Of a stretch of DNA of 64,000 nt, positions 46,765 to 55,711 are shown piece after piece. Every line of letters starts with the position of its first letter. The first letter of the stretch is position 1. The stretch lies in assembly GCF_004770105.1 (NCBI RefSeq), contig NZ_RQEY01000010.1, positions 248,001 through 312,000 of the forward strand. The letters are read 5' to 3'. The notes under the pieces are model-generated. The model searched no databases. It saw only the letters and a program-made list of their open reading frames with translations, and had not been told where the DNA came from. The DNA is from Leptospira andrefontaineae. Its GTDB lineage: Bacteria > Spirochaetota > Leptospiria > Leptospirales > Leptospiraceae. The position numbers were made by a program, and so were the translations under genes.

Positions 46765-47637
46765 TCAATCGGCTGCTTCACTTAACTCTTCGCTGGTTTT
46801 TCCCCAACGCCATCTAGTATAATCTTCCGCTGTCGCAAAAGTATATCCTTCTGCTTTTAGTTTTTCTATAATGAATGGTAAGACTTCTTTTGTAGTGGGA
46901 TGCGTATCGTGAAATAATATCACTACTCCTTGACCTTCCGTTTTATATACTAATGAGTTATAGATACGATCCATTTTCTTTCTGAATTTTTCGTTATCCG
47001 GATTTATCCTTGGTCCTTTTTCATACCATTCACCCTTCACCCATTCTTTGGAATCAGTGGAATCAAATTCTTTGGTCCACATGAATACGAGCCCTTTTCC
47101 CTGTAATGCGGAACTAACTCTTTTCCTCACGACCTCGCTCTTTGTTTTAATATAAGGAGAACCGAAAGGAGGTCGGATCCATATTAATTTTCCAGAATAT
47201 TCTCCGAGTTCGTTTTGGTATAATTTTTGGTTTTCTTCCAATTGCCTTTCTATCCGTTTCGGAGACATATATGCGAAGTTCTGATGACCAAGAGTATGAT
47301 TTCCGATTGTATGACCTTCTTCTTTCATTCGGATCAAAACAGTTTTGTATTTTCGAAAACTGTTTCCTCTTGTACTCGCTTTAGGCAACCAAGCCCCACA
47401 TACAAAGAATGTAGCTTTTACATCTTCTTTTTTGAGGATATCCAGCACATCAGAGGTCCAGTCGGAAGGCCCATCATCAAATGTTAAGAATGCAGTTTTA
47501 GGAGGAAGTGGATCTCCTTCATAATATCCGATAGGATTACTGTGATCTGTCTGGATATTTGTAGAAGTTTCGAAACTTGAGCAGTAAACTATAAATAGTA
47601 AAGATAGTAGAAAGGCGGCGGTTTTCATAAAACTCAT
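46765..47637 (-). CDS. Polysaccharide deacetylase lipoprotein (NodB-like)
   Basis: Removes N- or O-acetyl groups from chitin-, peptidoglycan- or exopolysaccharide-type glycans. A lipobox IVYC gives Cys19. The NodB motifs are AFLTFDDGPSDW (Asp54 and Asp55), HTIGNHTLGHQNF (His114 and His118) and IRPPFGSPY, with VILFHDTHP near the end. Metal ligands Asp-His-His are complete. Two in-frame starts (47637 and 47628) are possible and differ by three residues. It probably acts on the cell envelope. No biosynthesis genes are beside it. Confidence 0.9.
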   Translation of the reverse strand: MSFMKTAAFLLSLLFIVYCSSFETSTNIQTDHSNPIGYYEGDPLPPKTAFLTFDDGPSDWTSDVLDILKKEDVKATFFVCGAWLPKASTRGNSFRKYKTVLIRMKEEGHTIGNHTLGHQNFAYMSPKRIERQLEENQKLYQNELGEYSGKLIWIRPPFGSPYIKTKSEVVRKRVSSALQGKGLVFMWTKEFDSTDSKEWVKGEWYEKGPRINPDNEKFRKKMDRIYNSLVYKTEGQGVVILFHDTHPTTKEVLPFIIEKLKAEGYTFATAEDYTRWRWGKTSEELSEAAD

Positions 47638-47694
47638 ACCATCCTATAAAGTTGAAAAACTTTAAGCTTGGACCGGTTTGAATTTTTAGCTTAT

Positions 47695-47730
47695 AGTCCT
47701 GCTACCTGAGCTTCAGGAGCTAAGCGACTA
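47695..47730. repeat. TAGTCGCT-family repeat, copy 2 (inverted, hairpin form)
   Basis: The right half, read on the minus strand, is TAGTCGCTTAGCTCCTGAAG, close to the start of the copy at 56540. With the left half TAGTCCTGCTACCTGA it can fold into an imperfect hairpin. Confidence 0.4.
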
Positions 47731-47826
47731 TCCTCCTATAATTAGACTTCAGGAGTAACGATCTCGGTTATAATTTGAATTCGAGATCACTACTCTGTTC
47801 GGTTTATTATTTATTAACTTAATGAT

Positions 47827-48204
47827 TTAGACGAACATTTCTGCAGAGGTCAACCATACTCCAGCGAGTATCAAACCTATACCTGTCCATTGGGTCCAGT
47901 TCAGTTCTTCTTTAAAAAATATCGCAGAAGCTACTAACACTATGATAAATCCGGCAGATGTGAAGAGTGGATAAGCTAAGGATAATTTTAATCCGTTACC
48001 TAATACCCATCTATAACCTAATAACGCGATCCCGAAAGAAGCAAGTCCTGCAAAGAACACTGGATGTAAAAATGCTTTGATCAATCCTTCGATTCCGGAA
48101 GCCGTATTTGTTTTATCTCCTAAAGAACTTGCCTTGATCAAAATGTTTGCTAAGGCGTTGAAGAATAATGCGACTACGAAAATGATTATCACCGTTAATT
48201 TCAT
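47827..48204 (-). CDS. SMR/EamA-like small multidrug-type transporter
   Basis: Four hydrophobic helices in 125 residues, as in SMR proteins. It begins KLTVIIIFVVALFFNALANILIKASS, and the third and fourth helices read LAYPLFTSAGFIIVLVASAIFFKEELN and GIGLILAGVWLTSAE, the typical EamA/SMR end. The conserved Glu of helix 1 in EmrE is not present, so proton-drug antiport is doubtful. Possibly a flippase-like half transporter. GAGAGAG lies before the ATG. Confidence 0.82.
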   Translation of the reverse strand: MKLTVIIIFVVALFFNALANILIKASSLGDKTNTASGIEGLIKAFLHPVFFAGLASFGIALLGYRWVLGNGLKLSLAYPLFTSAGFIIVLVASAIFFKEELNWTQWTGIGLILAGVWLTSAEMFV

Positions 48205-48348
48205 CTATCTCTCTCAAGAATTCGATTATTGTTTTCTTGTAATCTCCCTTTAGGAAGAGTGTATTATCCCTCTTTTGGGAATCGGTCGAAACTCCGAATT
48301 CCTGTCCATCGAAAGTAAAGGGAAAGAAATAGCAAGGGCAAATCTTGA

Positions 48349-49176
48349 ATGGATAGAAAAACATTTAACTTCCGCGGGATCAAACTTTCTTATATAGATG
48401 CAGGCAACAAATCTTCGGATCCAATACTCATCGCTCATGCTAATGGATTTTCTGCAGGTTGTTATTCTTTCTATATCAAAAAACTTTCTGAGACTCATAG
48501 AGTTCTTGCCTTGGACTTTTGTGGTCACGGTCAATCGGAAGCTAATATGGAATGGAAGGATTGGTTTTTCTTTAGAGACCAAGTTTTAGCTCTGATTGAG
48601 ACAGAAGGTTTGAAGAATGTTGTGGGCGTTGGACATTCATTAGGAGGAGCAAGTATCCTTCTTTCCTCTTATCAAAGACCTGATCTATTCCGGAAAATTT
48701 TTGCAATGGATCCAGTGATCTTAAATTTTGCGTATCTTCTTCTTGCATTGGCTTTTGATACTCCCTTGGCAAAAGGTGCTATTAAAAGGAGAAGGGAATT
48801 TAAGGATCTGACTCTCGTTAAAAAAGCATTCAGAAAGACTCCTACTTTTGCAAATTGGTCCGATGAAGTTTTCGAAAACTATTTGAATTCTTGTTTTAAA
48901 AAAGAAGGAGATAAATGGGCCTTATGTTGCCCTCCTGAATTAGAGGCTAAAATTTTTAACTCAGTCAGTTTCTTAAGTTTATTACAATATAGAAGGATCA
49001 AAACGGAAACTCATATTACGATCCCAAAGAAATACGAAGTATGCTCTCCTTCTGCCGCTAAAAGGATTATCAAAGGAAATCCTAACTCAAGCCTTGAGTT
49101 ATGGGATGATATTTCCCATTTTTTTCCGTTTGAACGTCCTGAAAAAAACCTGGAAAGAATCATTCAAAAATTATAA
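48349..49176 (+). CDS. Alpha/beta hydrolase
   Basis: Begins FRGIKLSYIDAGNKSSDPILIAHANGFSAGCYSFYIKKL, with oxyanion-loop HANG. The nucleophile is Ser in VGHSLGGAS (about residue 96), and the last His is in ISHFFPFERP. LALDFCGHGQSE is the loop after strand 4. No signal peptide, so cytoplasmic. Substrate unknown. The following AraC-type gene starts just downstream, and the two probably form an operon. Confidence 0.87.
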   Translation: MDRKTFNFRGIKLSYIDAGNKSSDPILIAHANGFSAGCYSFYIKKLSETHRVLALDFCGHGQSEANMEWKDWFFFRDQVLALIETEGLKNVVGVGHSLGGASILLSSYQRPDLFRKIFAMDPVILNFAYLLLALAFDTPLAKGAIKRRREFKDLTLVKKAFRKTPTFANWSDEVFENYLNSCFKKEGDKWALCCPPELEAKIFNSVSFLSLLQYRRIKTETHITIPKKYEVCSPSAAKRIIKGNPNSSLELWDDISHFFPFERPEKNLERIIQKL

Positions 49177-49189
49177 TCCGGTATTCGGG

Positions 49190-49972
49190 GTGGAAGAGTC
49201 TCAAATCGGAACATTATTCTATTTCGGAGCCAGGGTATTCTTGGCCCAGAAAGGACTGACCACAGATCCGCACTCTCACTATGCAGTTTCCATCTTAATC
49301 TCTTTGACTTCTAAGTTCAAAGTGATCGAAGAATCCGGTAACGTGCTGGAGTTCCAATCTGTGGTCTTAGCCCCGAACACTTACCACACTCTTTCTGCAG
49401 AAAATTCGGACATGATCGTTTTACAGATCGATCCTTATGGCATTGATTATGCTTCCGTTGCTGCCCGGTTCGGAAGAAAAGGAATCTCAGAGATCCCTTT
49501 CGAAAATTTAGACCCGGTCCTTTCCAGATGTAAAAATCTATTTCACGAAAATATAAATTGCATAGCCGCCAAAGAATTATTCGAAGATATTCTTGCATGC
49601 GTAGGAACTGAAAAACCATCCAGGGTTTCTTTAGATCCTAGAGTTTTATCTGCGACTCTCAGAATGAAATCCGCTCTCCCAGGTTCTATCTCCGTTCCAG
49701 AACTGGCAAAAGAAGCTGGGTTTTCAGAAACAAGGTTCATGCATGTTTTCAAATTGCAGATGGGCCTGCCTGTCAGACAATTTCAACTTTGGTTAAGACT
49801 TCATGAAGCCGCAAAACTTTTGAAAGAAGGCGGAAATCTTACGGAAGCTTCTCATGCCGCAGGTTTCGCTGACCAAGCACACCTAAGTAGGACATTTAAA
49901 AGAATGTTCGGTGTGCAACCTTCTAAGTTTTTAGGAGCAAATACGAACGTCGTTGTCCATTTTTGCGTTTAA
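49190..49972 (+). CDS. AraC-family transcriptional regulator
   Basis: An N-terminal cupin-like domain (HSHYAVSILISLTSKF) is followed by two helix-turn-helix units: SVPELAKEAGFSETRFMHVFKLQMGLPVRQF and NLTEASHAAGFADQAHLSRTFKRMFGVQPSKF, the AraC signature. I place the start at the GTG at 49190, giving 260 residues and no overlap with the hydrolase stop. A longer frame from 49094 overlaps that gene by 83 bases. No clear ribosome binding site decides it. Probably controls the upstream hydrolase. Confidence 0.88.
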   Translation: MEESQIGTLFYFGARVFLAQKGLTTDPHSHYAVSILISLTSKFKVIEESGNVLEFQSVVLAPNTYHTLSAENSDMIVLQIDPYGIDYASVAARFGRKGISEIPFENLDPVLSRCKNLFHENINCIAAKELFEDILACVGTEKPSRVSLDPRVLSATLRMKSALPGSISVPELAKEAGFSETRFMHVFKLQMGLPVRQFQLWLRLHEAAKLLKEGGNLTEASHAAGFADQAHLSRTFKRMFGVQPSKFLGANTNVVVHFCV

Positions 49973-49985
49973 TAAATGCAATATT

Positions 49986-50021
49986 ATAAAAAAAGAAAAT
50001 CGCCCGCTTGAACCGCGGGCG
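49986..50021 (-). terminator. Terminator after the Mpo1-like gene
   Basis: CGCCCGC (50001-50007) pairs perfectly with GCGGGCG (50015-50021); the minus strand continues ATTTTCTTTTTTT. It lies between convergent genes and may serve both. Confidence 0.8.
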
Positions 50022-50043
50022 TTTGCCGGAGCAAGAGAGAATG

Positions 50044-50580
50044 TTAATGAGCAGTGCTGAAGTTTTTGAGTTTTCCTTGTGCTGCTAATTCTTTACGAAC
50101 CGCTTCTTGCACATCTTTTCTATATCCCAATTCAAAGAATACATCTGCAATTACGAAAATAGGAGCAGATACAACCGCTTGGAATAAGTTGTCGAATAAT
50201 GCAGGACGACTCTTTTCAAAAATGAAATGTCCGTAAAACTGAGCTCCCCAACCTACTAACTGAGCAACGGCAAAGATACTCCATGCAGTGGTAGCAGTCA
50301 GTGATAGGGTGATGTATTGAGCAAGAAACATCAAAGATCCAAACACCAAGGTAGTCGCAGCGGCGAAAATAAAATCCAAGGTGAAGTAGTATGCGAGTAC
50401 TACGATCCCAAATACGGTAGCAGCAGTTACGGTATAACCGAAAACATTAACTAATTCTAATCTACTAAGCACCAAAAATAAGGTGAAGGTGATGGTAGGA
50501 ACTCCTAACACGTGGATCCACACGTTTCTTTTTTCTTGGTGGTACGCGGAATAGAAGGCCATTTCCTTAGCGAATTTCAT
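50044..50580 (-). CDS. Mpo1-like (DUF962) membrane protein
   Basis: Mpo1 in yeast is an iron-dependent dioxygenase in 2-hydroxy fatty acid degradation; bacterial relatives are unstudied. The family start MAFYSAYHQEKRNVWIHVLGVP is present, with the HxxxxNxxxHxxGxP pattern (His14, Asn19, His23), and a second motif GWGAQFYGHFIFEKSRPALFDN that carries the remaining His residues. Four or five hydrophobic segments. Length of 178 is normal. Monocistronic, with its own terminator. Confidence 0.88.
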   Translation of the reverse strand: MKFAKEMAFYSAYHQEKRNVWIHVLGVPTITFTLFLVLSRLELVNVFGYTVTAATVFGIVVLAYYFTLDFIFAAATTLVFGSLMFLAQYITLSLTATTAWSIFAVAQLVGWGAQFYGHFIFEKSRPALFDNLFQAVVSAPIFVIADVFFELGYRKDVQEAVRKELAAQGKLKNFSTAH

Positions 50581-50735
50581 GGATAAAACTCCTCACAATT
50601 TCAGATCCAGTATATACCCGAAACCCAGGTTTCGGCTTGAACGAACCTGCCATTTTTAGAAAAAAATCCGTTGCGTAATACCTGTTCGAAATAAACCATT
50701 GAGTCACCTCAAATACATTTTCAAATCAGGGATTT

Positions 50736-50915
50736 ATGCCTTACATCAATTTAAAAGTAGCCGGACCACTTACAAAAGAGCAAAAACAGCAGATATCTAA
50801 AGAATTCTCCGAAACTCTTGCAAAAGTTGCTAATAGGCCTCCAGAATCCACCTATATCGTGATCGACGAAGTTTCCAGAGAGAATTGGGCAGTAGGCGGA
50901 AAACTCCTAGAGTAA
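50736..50915 (+). CDS. 4-oxalocrotonate tautomerase-like protein
   Basis: A 59-residue product, MPYINLKVAGPLTKEQKQQI and so on to VGGKLLE. Pro2 becomes the N-terminal catalytic proline after Met removal, as in 4-oxalocrotonate tautomerase. The segment PESTYIVIDEVSRENWAVGG is the family signature. GGG lies 4-6 bases upstream of the ATG. The stop is 2 bases before the YdcF-like gene start, so the two are co-transcribed. Substrate unknown. Confidence 0.85.
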   Translation: MPYINLKVAGPLTKEQKQQISKEFSETLAKVANRPPESTYIVIDEVSRENWAVGGKLLE

Positions 50916-50917
50916 AA

Positions 50918-51742
50918 ATGGATACGATCTTTTTTGCGGCCTCTAAACTCGCGGGGGCCTTCTTATTTCCTTTACCGGCCTCCCTACTCCTGTTGGTATT
51001 TTTTGCCTTCAGGCTTCCTAAATTCAAATATAAGGTTTGGGTTTTAGTTCCAACACTCATTATCTGGGTAGCTTCTACAGATAGTTTTTCGCAATGGCTG
51101 GTCAGAGGTTTAGAAGAAAAACATCCGCCAGTTCGTTTGGAAACTTTGGAAAACTCAGATGCAATTTTAGTTTTAGGCGGGGCCGTAGACAACCTTGCCT
51201 TGTACGAACAACAGGTTCAGTTAACTTCTGCCGCAGAACGAATGACTGACGCAGTGTCATTATTCCAAAAAAGAAAAGCGCCTCGGATCGTTTTTACTGG
51301 AGGTTCGGGGAATTTATTCTTCCAAACTAAAAAAGAATCGGACTTTGCTCTCCAATTTTTTCAAACTTTAGGAGTTCCTACAAAGGCCGTTTTTCTGGAG
51401 AATGAAAGCAGGAACACTAAGGAGAATGCGGAAAAAACAGCGGAACTTTTCCGTAAAAATAAATGGAAGTCTGCGATCCTCATCACTTCTGCATTTCATA
51501 TGGAAAGATCCTTGTTGGTATTTGCAAACACTGGGATCAAGATCCATCCTTGGCCGACGGACTATAGATCCAGAGTCAAAATTCTTACAATAGACGATTT
51601 TATACCTTCTTCCCAAAGCCTAGAGAATACAAGTATCGCCTGGAAGGAGAGAATAGGCCTATTCGTTTACGGGTTTAGAGAGAGTATTTCCACTTTTCTT
51701 CCCCTCCGTATCCGATATCCTTGGTCTAAGGACTGGAATTAA
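50918..51742 (+). CDS. YdcF/ElyC-family membrane protein
   Basis: Two N-terminal hydrophobic segments (about 5-30 and 36-55) precede a DUF218 domain (about 82-265) with AILVLGGAVDN, RIVFTGGSG, LENESRNTKENA and ILITSAFHMERSLLVF. ElyC-like proteins in E. coli affect envelope polysaccharide or peptidoglycan lipid intermediates. The ATG at 50918 is two bases after the tautomerase stop; an earlier in-frame start lies inside that gene. Length 274. Confidence 0.88.
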   Translation: MDTIFFAASKLAGAFLFPLPASLLLLVFFAFRLPKFKYKVWVLVPTLIIWVASTDSFSQWLVRGLEEKHPPVRLETLENSDAILVLGGAVDNLALYEQQVQLTSAAERMTDAVSLFQKRKAPRIVFTGGSGNLFFQTKKESDFALQFFQTLGVPTKAVFLENESRNTKENAEKTAELFRKNKWKSAILITSAFHMERSLLVFANTGIKIHPWPTDYRSRVKILTIDDFIPSSQSLENTSIAWKERIGLFVYGFRESISTFLPLRIRYPWSKDWN

Positions 51743-51749
51743 AACACAG

Positions 51750-52148
51750 ATGAACGTGAAATTTACCGTGCTTGCGAGTATCATCGCACTTTCCTTGGGA
51801 ACAATTGCATTCTTCTCTTCTAAAGAAACTTCTTACACTTTATTGGATGCTTCTGATTTAGCTGCAAATACCACAAAATACGAAGCAGATGATCTATTAA
51901 GAGTTAGAGGTTTCGTAAAATTAGGTTCTCTTATCCGGGAAGGAAAAACTGCCAAGTTTGTCCTCCAACTAAACGAAAAAGAAGTTCCTGTATTTTTTAC
52001 AGGAGCTACATTATTACCGGACGCATTTAAAGAAGGTGCCAGAGCAAGAGTGGACGGAGTTTGGAAAAACGGAGTCCTGGTTGCCGATAAGGTAGAAGCA
52101 AAATGTGCATCCAAATACGAAGCAGGTTATAAAGAAGAAGAACAATGA
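51750..52148 (+). CDS. ccmE: Cytochrome c maturation haem chaperone CcmE, CxxxY type
   Basis: CcmE carries haem to the cytochrome c ligation complex. A membrane anchor (about 5-22) is followed by an OB-fold (about 28-125) with LRVRGFVKLGS, AKFVLQLNEKEVPVFFTGATLLPDAFKEGARARVDGVW. The haem-binding site is KCASKY, that is Cys119 and Tyr123, instead of the usual HxxxY. The variant CxxxY form is known from archaea and Desulfovibrio. It is coupled to ccmF by ATGA. Length of 132 is normal. Confidence 0.88.
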   Translation: MNVKFTVLASIIALSLGTIAFFSSKETSYTLLDASDLAANTTKYEADDLLRVRGFVKLGSLIREGKTAKFVLQLNEKEVPVFFTGATLLPDAFKEGARARVDGVWKNGVLVADKVEAKCASKYEAGYKEEEQ

Positions 52149-54328
52149 ATGATTTAGGCGCAGTTTGTCTCATCTCCTCCTTCTCCATCCTATTATTTTC
52201 CATTATCCAAACAAGTTACGGAATTTTTAAAAACGATTCGAGAGCTTTAGAATTAGGCCGTTACACATTGATGGCCAATTTTGCGGTCGTCCTTCTGGCA
52301 TTCATTGTGTTGGTTGTCCAACTCATGAGAACGGATCTATCCAACTATTATGTTGCGATGCATTCCAGTGAACATCTTCCTTTATTCTATAAGATGACTT
52401 CTGTTTGGTCGGGGTCTTCCGGTTCACTTCTGTTCTGGAATTTGCTGCTATCCGGATTCACATTCGTTGTTCTTTGGCAAACAAAAGATCTGCTAAACGA
52501 AAGAATTCCAGTAATGCATCTTTCCTTGGCGGTGATCACCTGTTTCTTCTCCTTTTTGGCAATCTTCTTTCCTGACGCACAACCATTCCGTGAATTCCAA
52601 CCTGCCGCAGTCGCCGGTAGAGGATTAAATCCGCTCTTACAACACTGGGCGATGATCATTCATCCACCGATCTTATATATAGGTTATGTGAGTTTCGCGA
52701 TCCCATTCGCGATCGCTTCTTCGGCTTTGATCACTGGCCAATTATCAGAGAACTGGTTTAGATTCGTAAGAAGATGGAGCATCTTCTCTTGGTTCTTCTT
52801 AGGAACCGGAATACTCTTAGGTTCCAAATGGGCTTACGAAGAATTGGGATGGGGCGGTTATTGGGCTTGGGATCCGGTAGAAAACGCAAGTTTGATGCCT
52901 TGGCTTTTATCCACAGCATTCTTACATTCAATGATCATCCAAGAAAGAAGAGGAATGTTAAAGTTTTGGAATATGCTTCTGATCATCTTAGCATTCCATT
53001 TCTGTTTACTCGGGACCTGGATCACTCGAAGCGGAGTTTTAGAAGGACCACACTCTTTTTCTAAATCCAGCATCGGAACCCCATTTATAGTTTTTATCGG
53101 TGTAAGCTTCCTATTTTATCTTGGGATCTTAATATACAGAAAAGATAAACTTAAACCGGAGAGAAACTTAGAAGCAATCACTTCCAAAGAAGGAAGTTTC
53201 TTGTTAAACAATTTCCTTTTGGTGATAGCAACACTTTCTATCTTATTAGGAGTATTTTCTCCTTTATTATCCGGTGTAGAATATAAGGCTCCTTGGTTCA
53301 ATTCCTGGGGAGTTCCTGCAGGAATCCTACTCATTCTACTCATGGGCGCCGCTCCATTACTCGCATGGAGAAAAGGTGCGGACCAAATCTTTTTTACTAC
53401 ATTATTAAAACCTCTGATCGCTGGATTTATTGGAGCTGGGATCTATATCCTATATTACAGAAGTAATTTCTCCATTAGTGATTATAGTTTAGGCGATGTA
53501 GTGGGAGAAGTTTATAGCGTCCTAACAGTAGGGCTCGGGATCTTCACAATAGCCGGGATCGCACAAGAATATCATAATGGGATCCAAGCGAGAAGGTCCG
53601 CTATCCATGGAGAGAATTATTTCCAAGCCGGATTCAGAATGCTTCTGAAAAATAAAAGAAGATACGGCGGATACTTAGTCCACCTTTCTATGGTAATATT
53701 ATTTATCGGTCTTGCCGGAAATGCATTCAAACAAAACACTTCCGTTAAGTTTTTCTATTTCTTGAGATTTTCGCCTACGAACGAGCTTATTTATACAAGC
53801 GATGATACTGCGATTTTAGGAGATTATACGATAGGTGCGACCACTCTTAAGATCAAACCGATTGTAAACGGAGACGCAGAAGCAGGAGTCAATCATAGAA
53901 ACGTAATCGTTTCTCACGAGGCAACATTCGAAGTCAAAAAACAACTGAAAAGTTTTGATACGATGGTGACCGAAAGAAGATATTATCCGCAAATCTCACA
54001 TTTGAGCGGCGACTTCGAGACTCATATCCCTACTAGTGAGCCTTCTATCTCCTCTACCCCAAAAGAAGATCTTTATATTCAGTTAGGAGCAATAGAACAC
54101 GCAGATCTTTCGGATGAAAATCCGGATCTCCCTGGGATGTTTTTAGACTTCTTCTTCACAAGGGATCCGGCAATCAAGGCGGCGAAATATCTGAAATTCC
54201 CGAACCAGATCGTAGCGAATTTAGAAGTCTGGGTCAACCCAATGGTGAAATTCATATGGGCAGGATCTTTGATGTTCTTCTTATCCGGACTATTGATCCT
54301 ATTACCTATAGGAGAAGATAAAAAATGA
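52145..54328 (+). CDS. ccmF: Haem lyase subunit CcmF
   Basis: Polytopic membrane protein that attaches haem to apocytochrome c. About 15 hydrophobic segments. The WWD signature lies near residue 240: WAYEELGWGGYWAWDPVENASLMPW. Conserved histidines are in LQHWAMIIHPPILYIGYV and near ERRGMLKFW and ITRSGVLEGPHSF. A periplasmic loop covers about 540-690. Length of 727 is slightly longer than E. coli CcmF. Coupled by ATGA to both ccmE and the CcmH-like gene. Confidence 0.96.
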   Translation: MNDLGAVCLISSFSILLFSIIQTSYGIFKNDSRALELGRYTLMANFAVVLLAFIVLVVQLMRTDLSNYYVAMHSSEHLPLFYKMTSVWSGSSGSLLFWNLLLSGFTFVVLWQTKDLLNERIPVMHLSLAVITCFFSFLAIFFPDAQPFREFQPAAVAGRGLNPLLQHWAMIIHPPILYIGYVSFAIPFAIASSALITGQLSENWFRFVRRWSIFSWFFLGTGILLGSKWAYEELGWGGYWAWDPVENASLMPWLLSTAFLHSMIIQERRGMLKFWNMLLIILAFHFCLLGTWITRSGVLEGPHSFSKSSIGTPFIVFIGVSFLFYLGILIYRKDKLKPERNLEAITSKEGSFLLNNFLLVIATLSILLGVFSPLLSGVEYKAPWFNSWGVPAGILLILLMGAAPLLAWRKGADQIFFTTLLKPLIAGFIGAGIYILYYRSNFSISDYSLGDVVGEVYSVLTVGLGIFTIAGIAQEYHNGIQARRSAIHGENYFQAGFRMLLKNKRRYGGYLVHLSMVILFIGLAGNAFKQNTSVKFFYFLRFSPTNELIYTSDDTAILGDYTIGATTLKIKPIVNGDAEAGVNHRNVIVSHEATFEVKKQLKSFDTMVTERRYYPQISHLSGDFETHIPTSEPSISSTPKEDLYIQLGAIEHADLSDENPDLPGMFLDFFFTRDPAIKAAKYLKFPNQIVANLEVWVNPMVKFIWAGSLMFFLSGLLILLPIGEDKK

Positions 54329-54909
54329 AAGTTTTGACCTCTTCTAATGTATATAAGAAAATTCTAATTTCTCTTTTTGGGTTCTTCATTTGGATCGGTA
54401 CGGCAAATGCTGATTCTACATTCACAAATCTGACCGATCAGGAACAGATCCGCACATTTCATAATGTAACTGAAAGGATACGTTGTATTTGTATCCCTTC
54501 TATCGCGATCAAAAGTTGTTCTTTCAATAATTGTACTGTTTCTGCAAAACTAAAACTTTTCATAGAGAATAGGATTAGAGCCGGAGAATCTGCTGATGTG
54601 ATCGTGGATAAAATGATCCACGGTTTTGGCCAAGATGTTGTCTCGGATCCTATTATTGCTAAGTTTATCGAAACTGGGAACCAAGGGATGGCACAAGGAG
54701 TCATCATGGGTTTTGGTCCGGATATTTTGGCCAAACCGGATTCTTCTTGGATCGATTTTAGTATCGCCGCGGCTGCTGCGTTCGGGATACTTCTCATCTA
54801 TTTATATCTAAAAAGAAGGACTGCACCTAAAGCTGCAATCGCAACAGAATCGGAAAACCATTCCTCTTTCGATAAATACATCTCCGAAATAGAGGAGAAA
54901 CAGAAATAA
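54325..54909 (+). CDS. CcmH-like cytochrome c maturation protein with altered Cys motif
   Basis: A signal peptide (about 1-29) leads into a small helical domain: ERIRCICIPSIAIKSCSFNNC, then LFIENRIRAGESADVIVDKMIHGFGQDV, which matches the CcmH helix with GxSDxEI pattern. The canonical LRCxxCQ is replaced by CxC (54 and 56) plus C65 and C70. A C-terminal membrane helix (about 145-163) follows. It probably handles apocytochrome thiols. Coupled to ccmF and, by TAATG, to the next gene. Confidence 0.82.
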   Translation: MKVLTSSNVYKKILISLFGFFIWIGTANADSTFTNLTDQEQIRTFHNVTERIRCICIPSIAIKSCSFNNCTVSAKLKLFIENRIRAGESADVIVDKMIHGFGQDVVSDPIIAKFIETGNQGMAQGVIMGFGPDILAKPDSSWIDFSIAAAAAFGILLIYLYLKRRTAPKAAIATESENHSSFDKYISEIEEKQK

Positions 54910-55313
54910 TGGATTTTTTATTAATTTTCTTTTATATAGTTTTAGTCGCTATCGTTGCGGCGCCATTCGTTTACGTGAGTATGTTCGCAAAACATATCCC
55001 GTATGAAACGGATCCTAAAAGTTCCGAGTTATTTGATAGAAGGGACGTTCTTCTGGATAACCTGAAAGATCTGAAAATTGAATTCGATACTGGTAAATTG
55101 ACCGAAACAGAATTCAAATCCATCTCTTCCGGCTTAGTAAAAGAATTAGAAGAGCAGGACAAAAGGATCAGCCAAGACGCTGTCATAACTTCCAAAGCGG
55201 AAACTTCCACCAAACCTCAACTCGGCGGAAAGTTCTGTCATAACTGTGGATTTAAGATAGAAATTTTCGGAGCGAAATTCTGCCCGGAATGCGGAACAAA
55301 ACTCCAGGCCTGA
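54909..55313 (+). CDS. CcmI-like membrane protein with C-terminal zinc ribbon
   Basis: An N-terminal membrane helix (about 4-25) is followed by a helical part RRDVLLDNLKDLKIEFDTGKLTETEFKSI, the CcmI-like pattern, and a zinc ribbon with two pairs, FCHNCG and FCPECG (about 110-131). CcmI in other bacteria holds apocytochromes for CcmH. The gene overlaps the CcmH-like stop as TAATG and ends the ccm operon. Convergent with hisE, nine bases apart. Confidence 0.78.
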   Translation: MDFLLIFFYIVLVAIVAAPFVYVSMFAKHIPYETDPKSSELFDRRDVLLDNLKDLKIEFDTGKLTETEFKSISSGLVKELEEQDKRISQDAVITSKAETSTKPQLGGKFCHNCGFKIEIFGAKFCPECGTKLQA

Positions 55314-55321
55314 ACTGATTA

Positions 55322-55603
55322 TTAAGAGTGTCTTTTTTTAAGTTCTTCGACTATGTCGGAAAGAGAAAGCCCTCTTTCCACAAGAAGAACCTGTAAATGA
55401 AAGAGTAAGTCCGCGGATTCGTGAGTGAGTTCTTTTTTGTCCGCGTTTTTTGCTGCGATAATTACTTCTCCAGCTTCTTCCCCTACTTTCTTAAGGATAC
55501 GATCCACGCCGCCTCGGAAGAGGTCCGCAGTGTAGGATTTTTCGGGAAGTTCTTCTTTTCTTTTTTTAAGGATTTGCTCTAACTGAAGCAGGAAGTCCAT
55601 CAT
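55322..55603 (-). CDS. hisE: Phosphoribosyl-ATP pyrophosphatase
   Basis: Second step of histidine synthesis. The MazG-like fold has [32 protein letters not shown], with the metal-binding EE pair, and [14 protein letters not shown], with Asp. Length 93-95 residues, the single-domain form without HisI. The ATG at 55603 is chosen over a GTG six bases upstream. No other his gene is nearby. Confidence 0.93.
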   Translation of the reverse strand: MMDFLLQLEQILKKRKEELPEKSYTADLFRGGVDRILKKVGEEAGEVIIAAKNADKKELTHESADLLFHLQVLLVERGLSLSDIVEELKKRHS

Positions 55604-55711
55604 TACCACCGGAGATACTTCGACTATCCGGACCTGTTCTTGACGGTAAACAAAAAATTCCGTATTTCTGCGTTTCCTTAAAAACGAAACGGATAAAAAA
55701 AGGTCGAAGAG

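Noticed and set aside
49094..49189. Longer AraC start
   Set aside because: Lies mostly inside the upstream hydrolase gene; conserved regulator sequence begins only after 49190.
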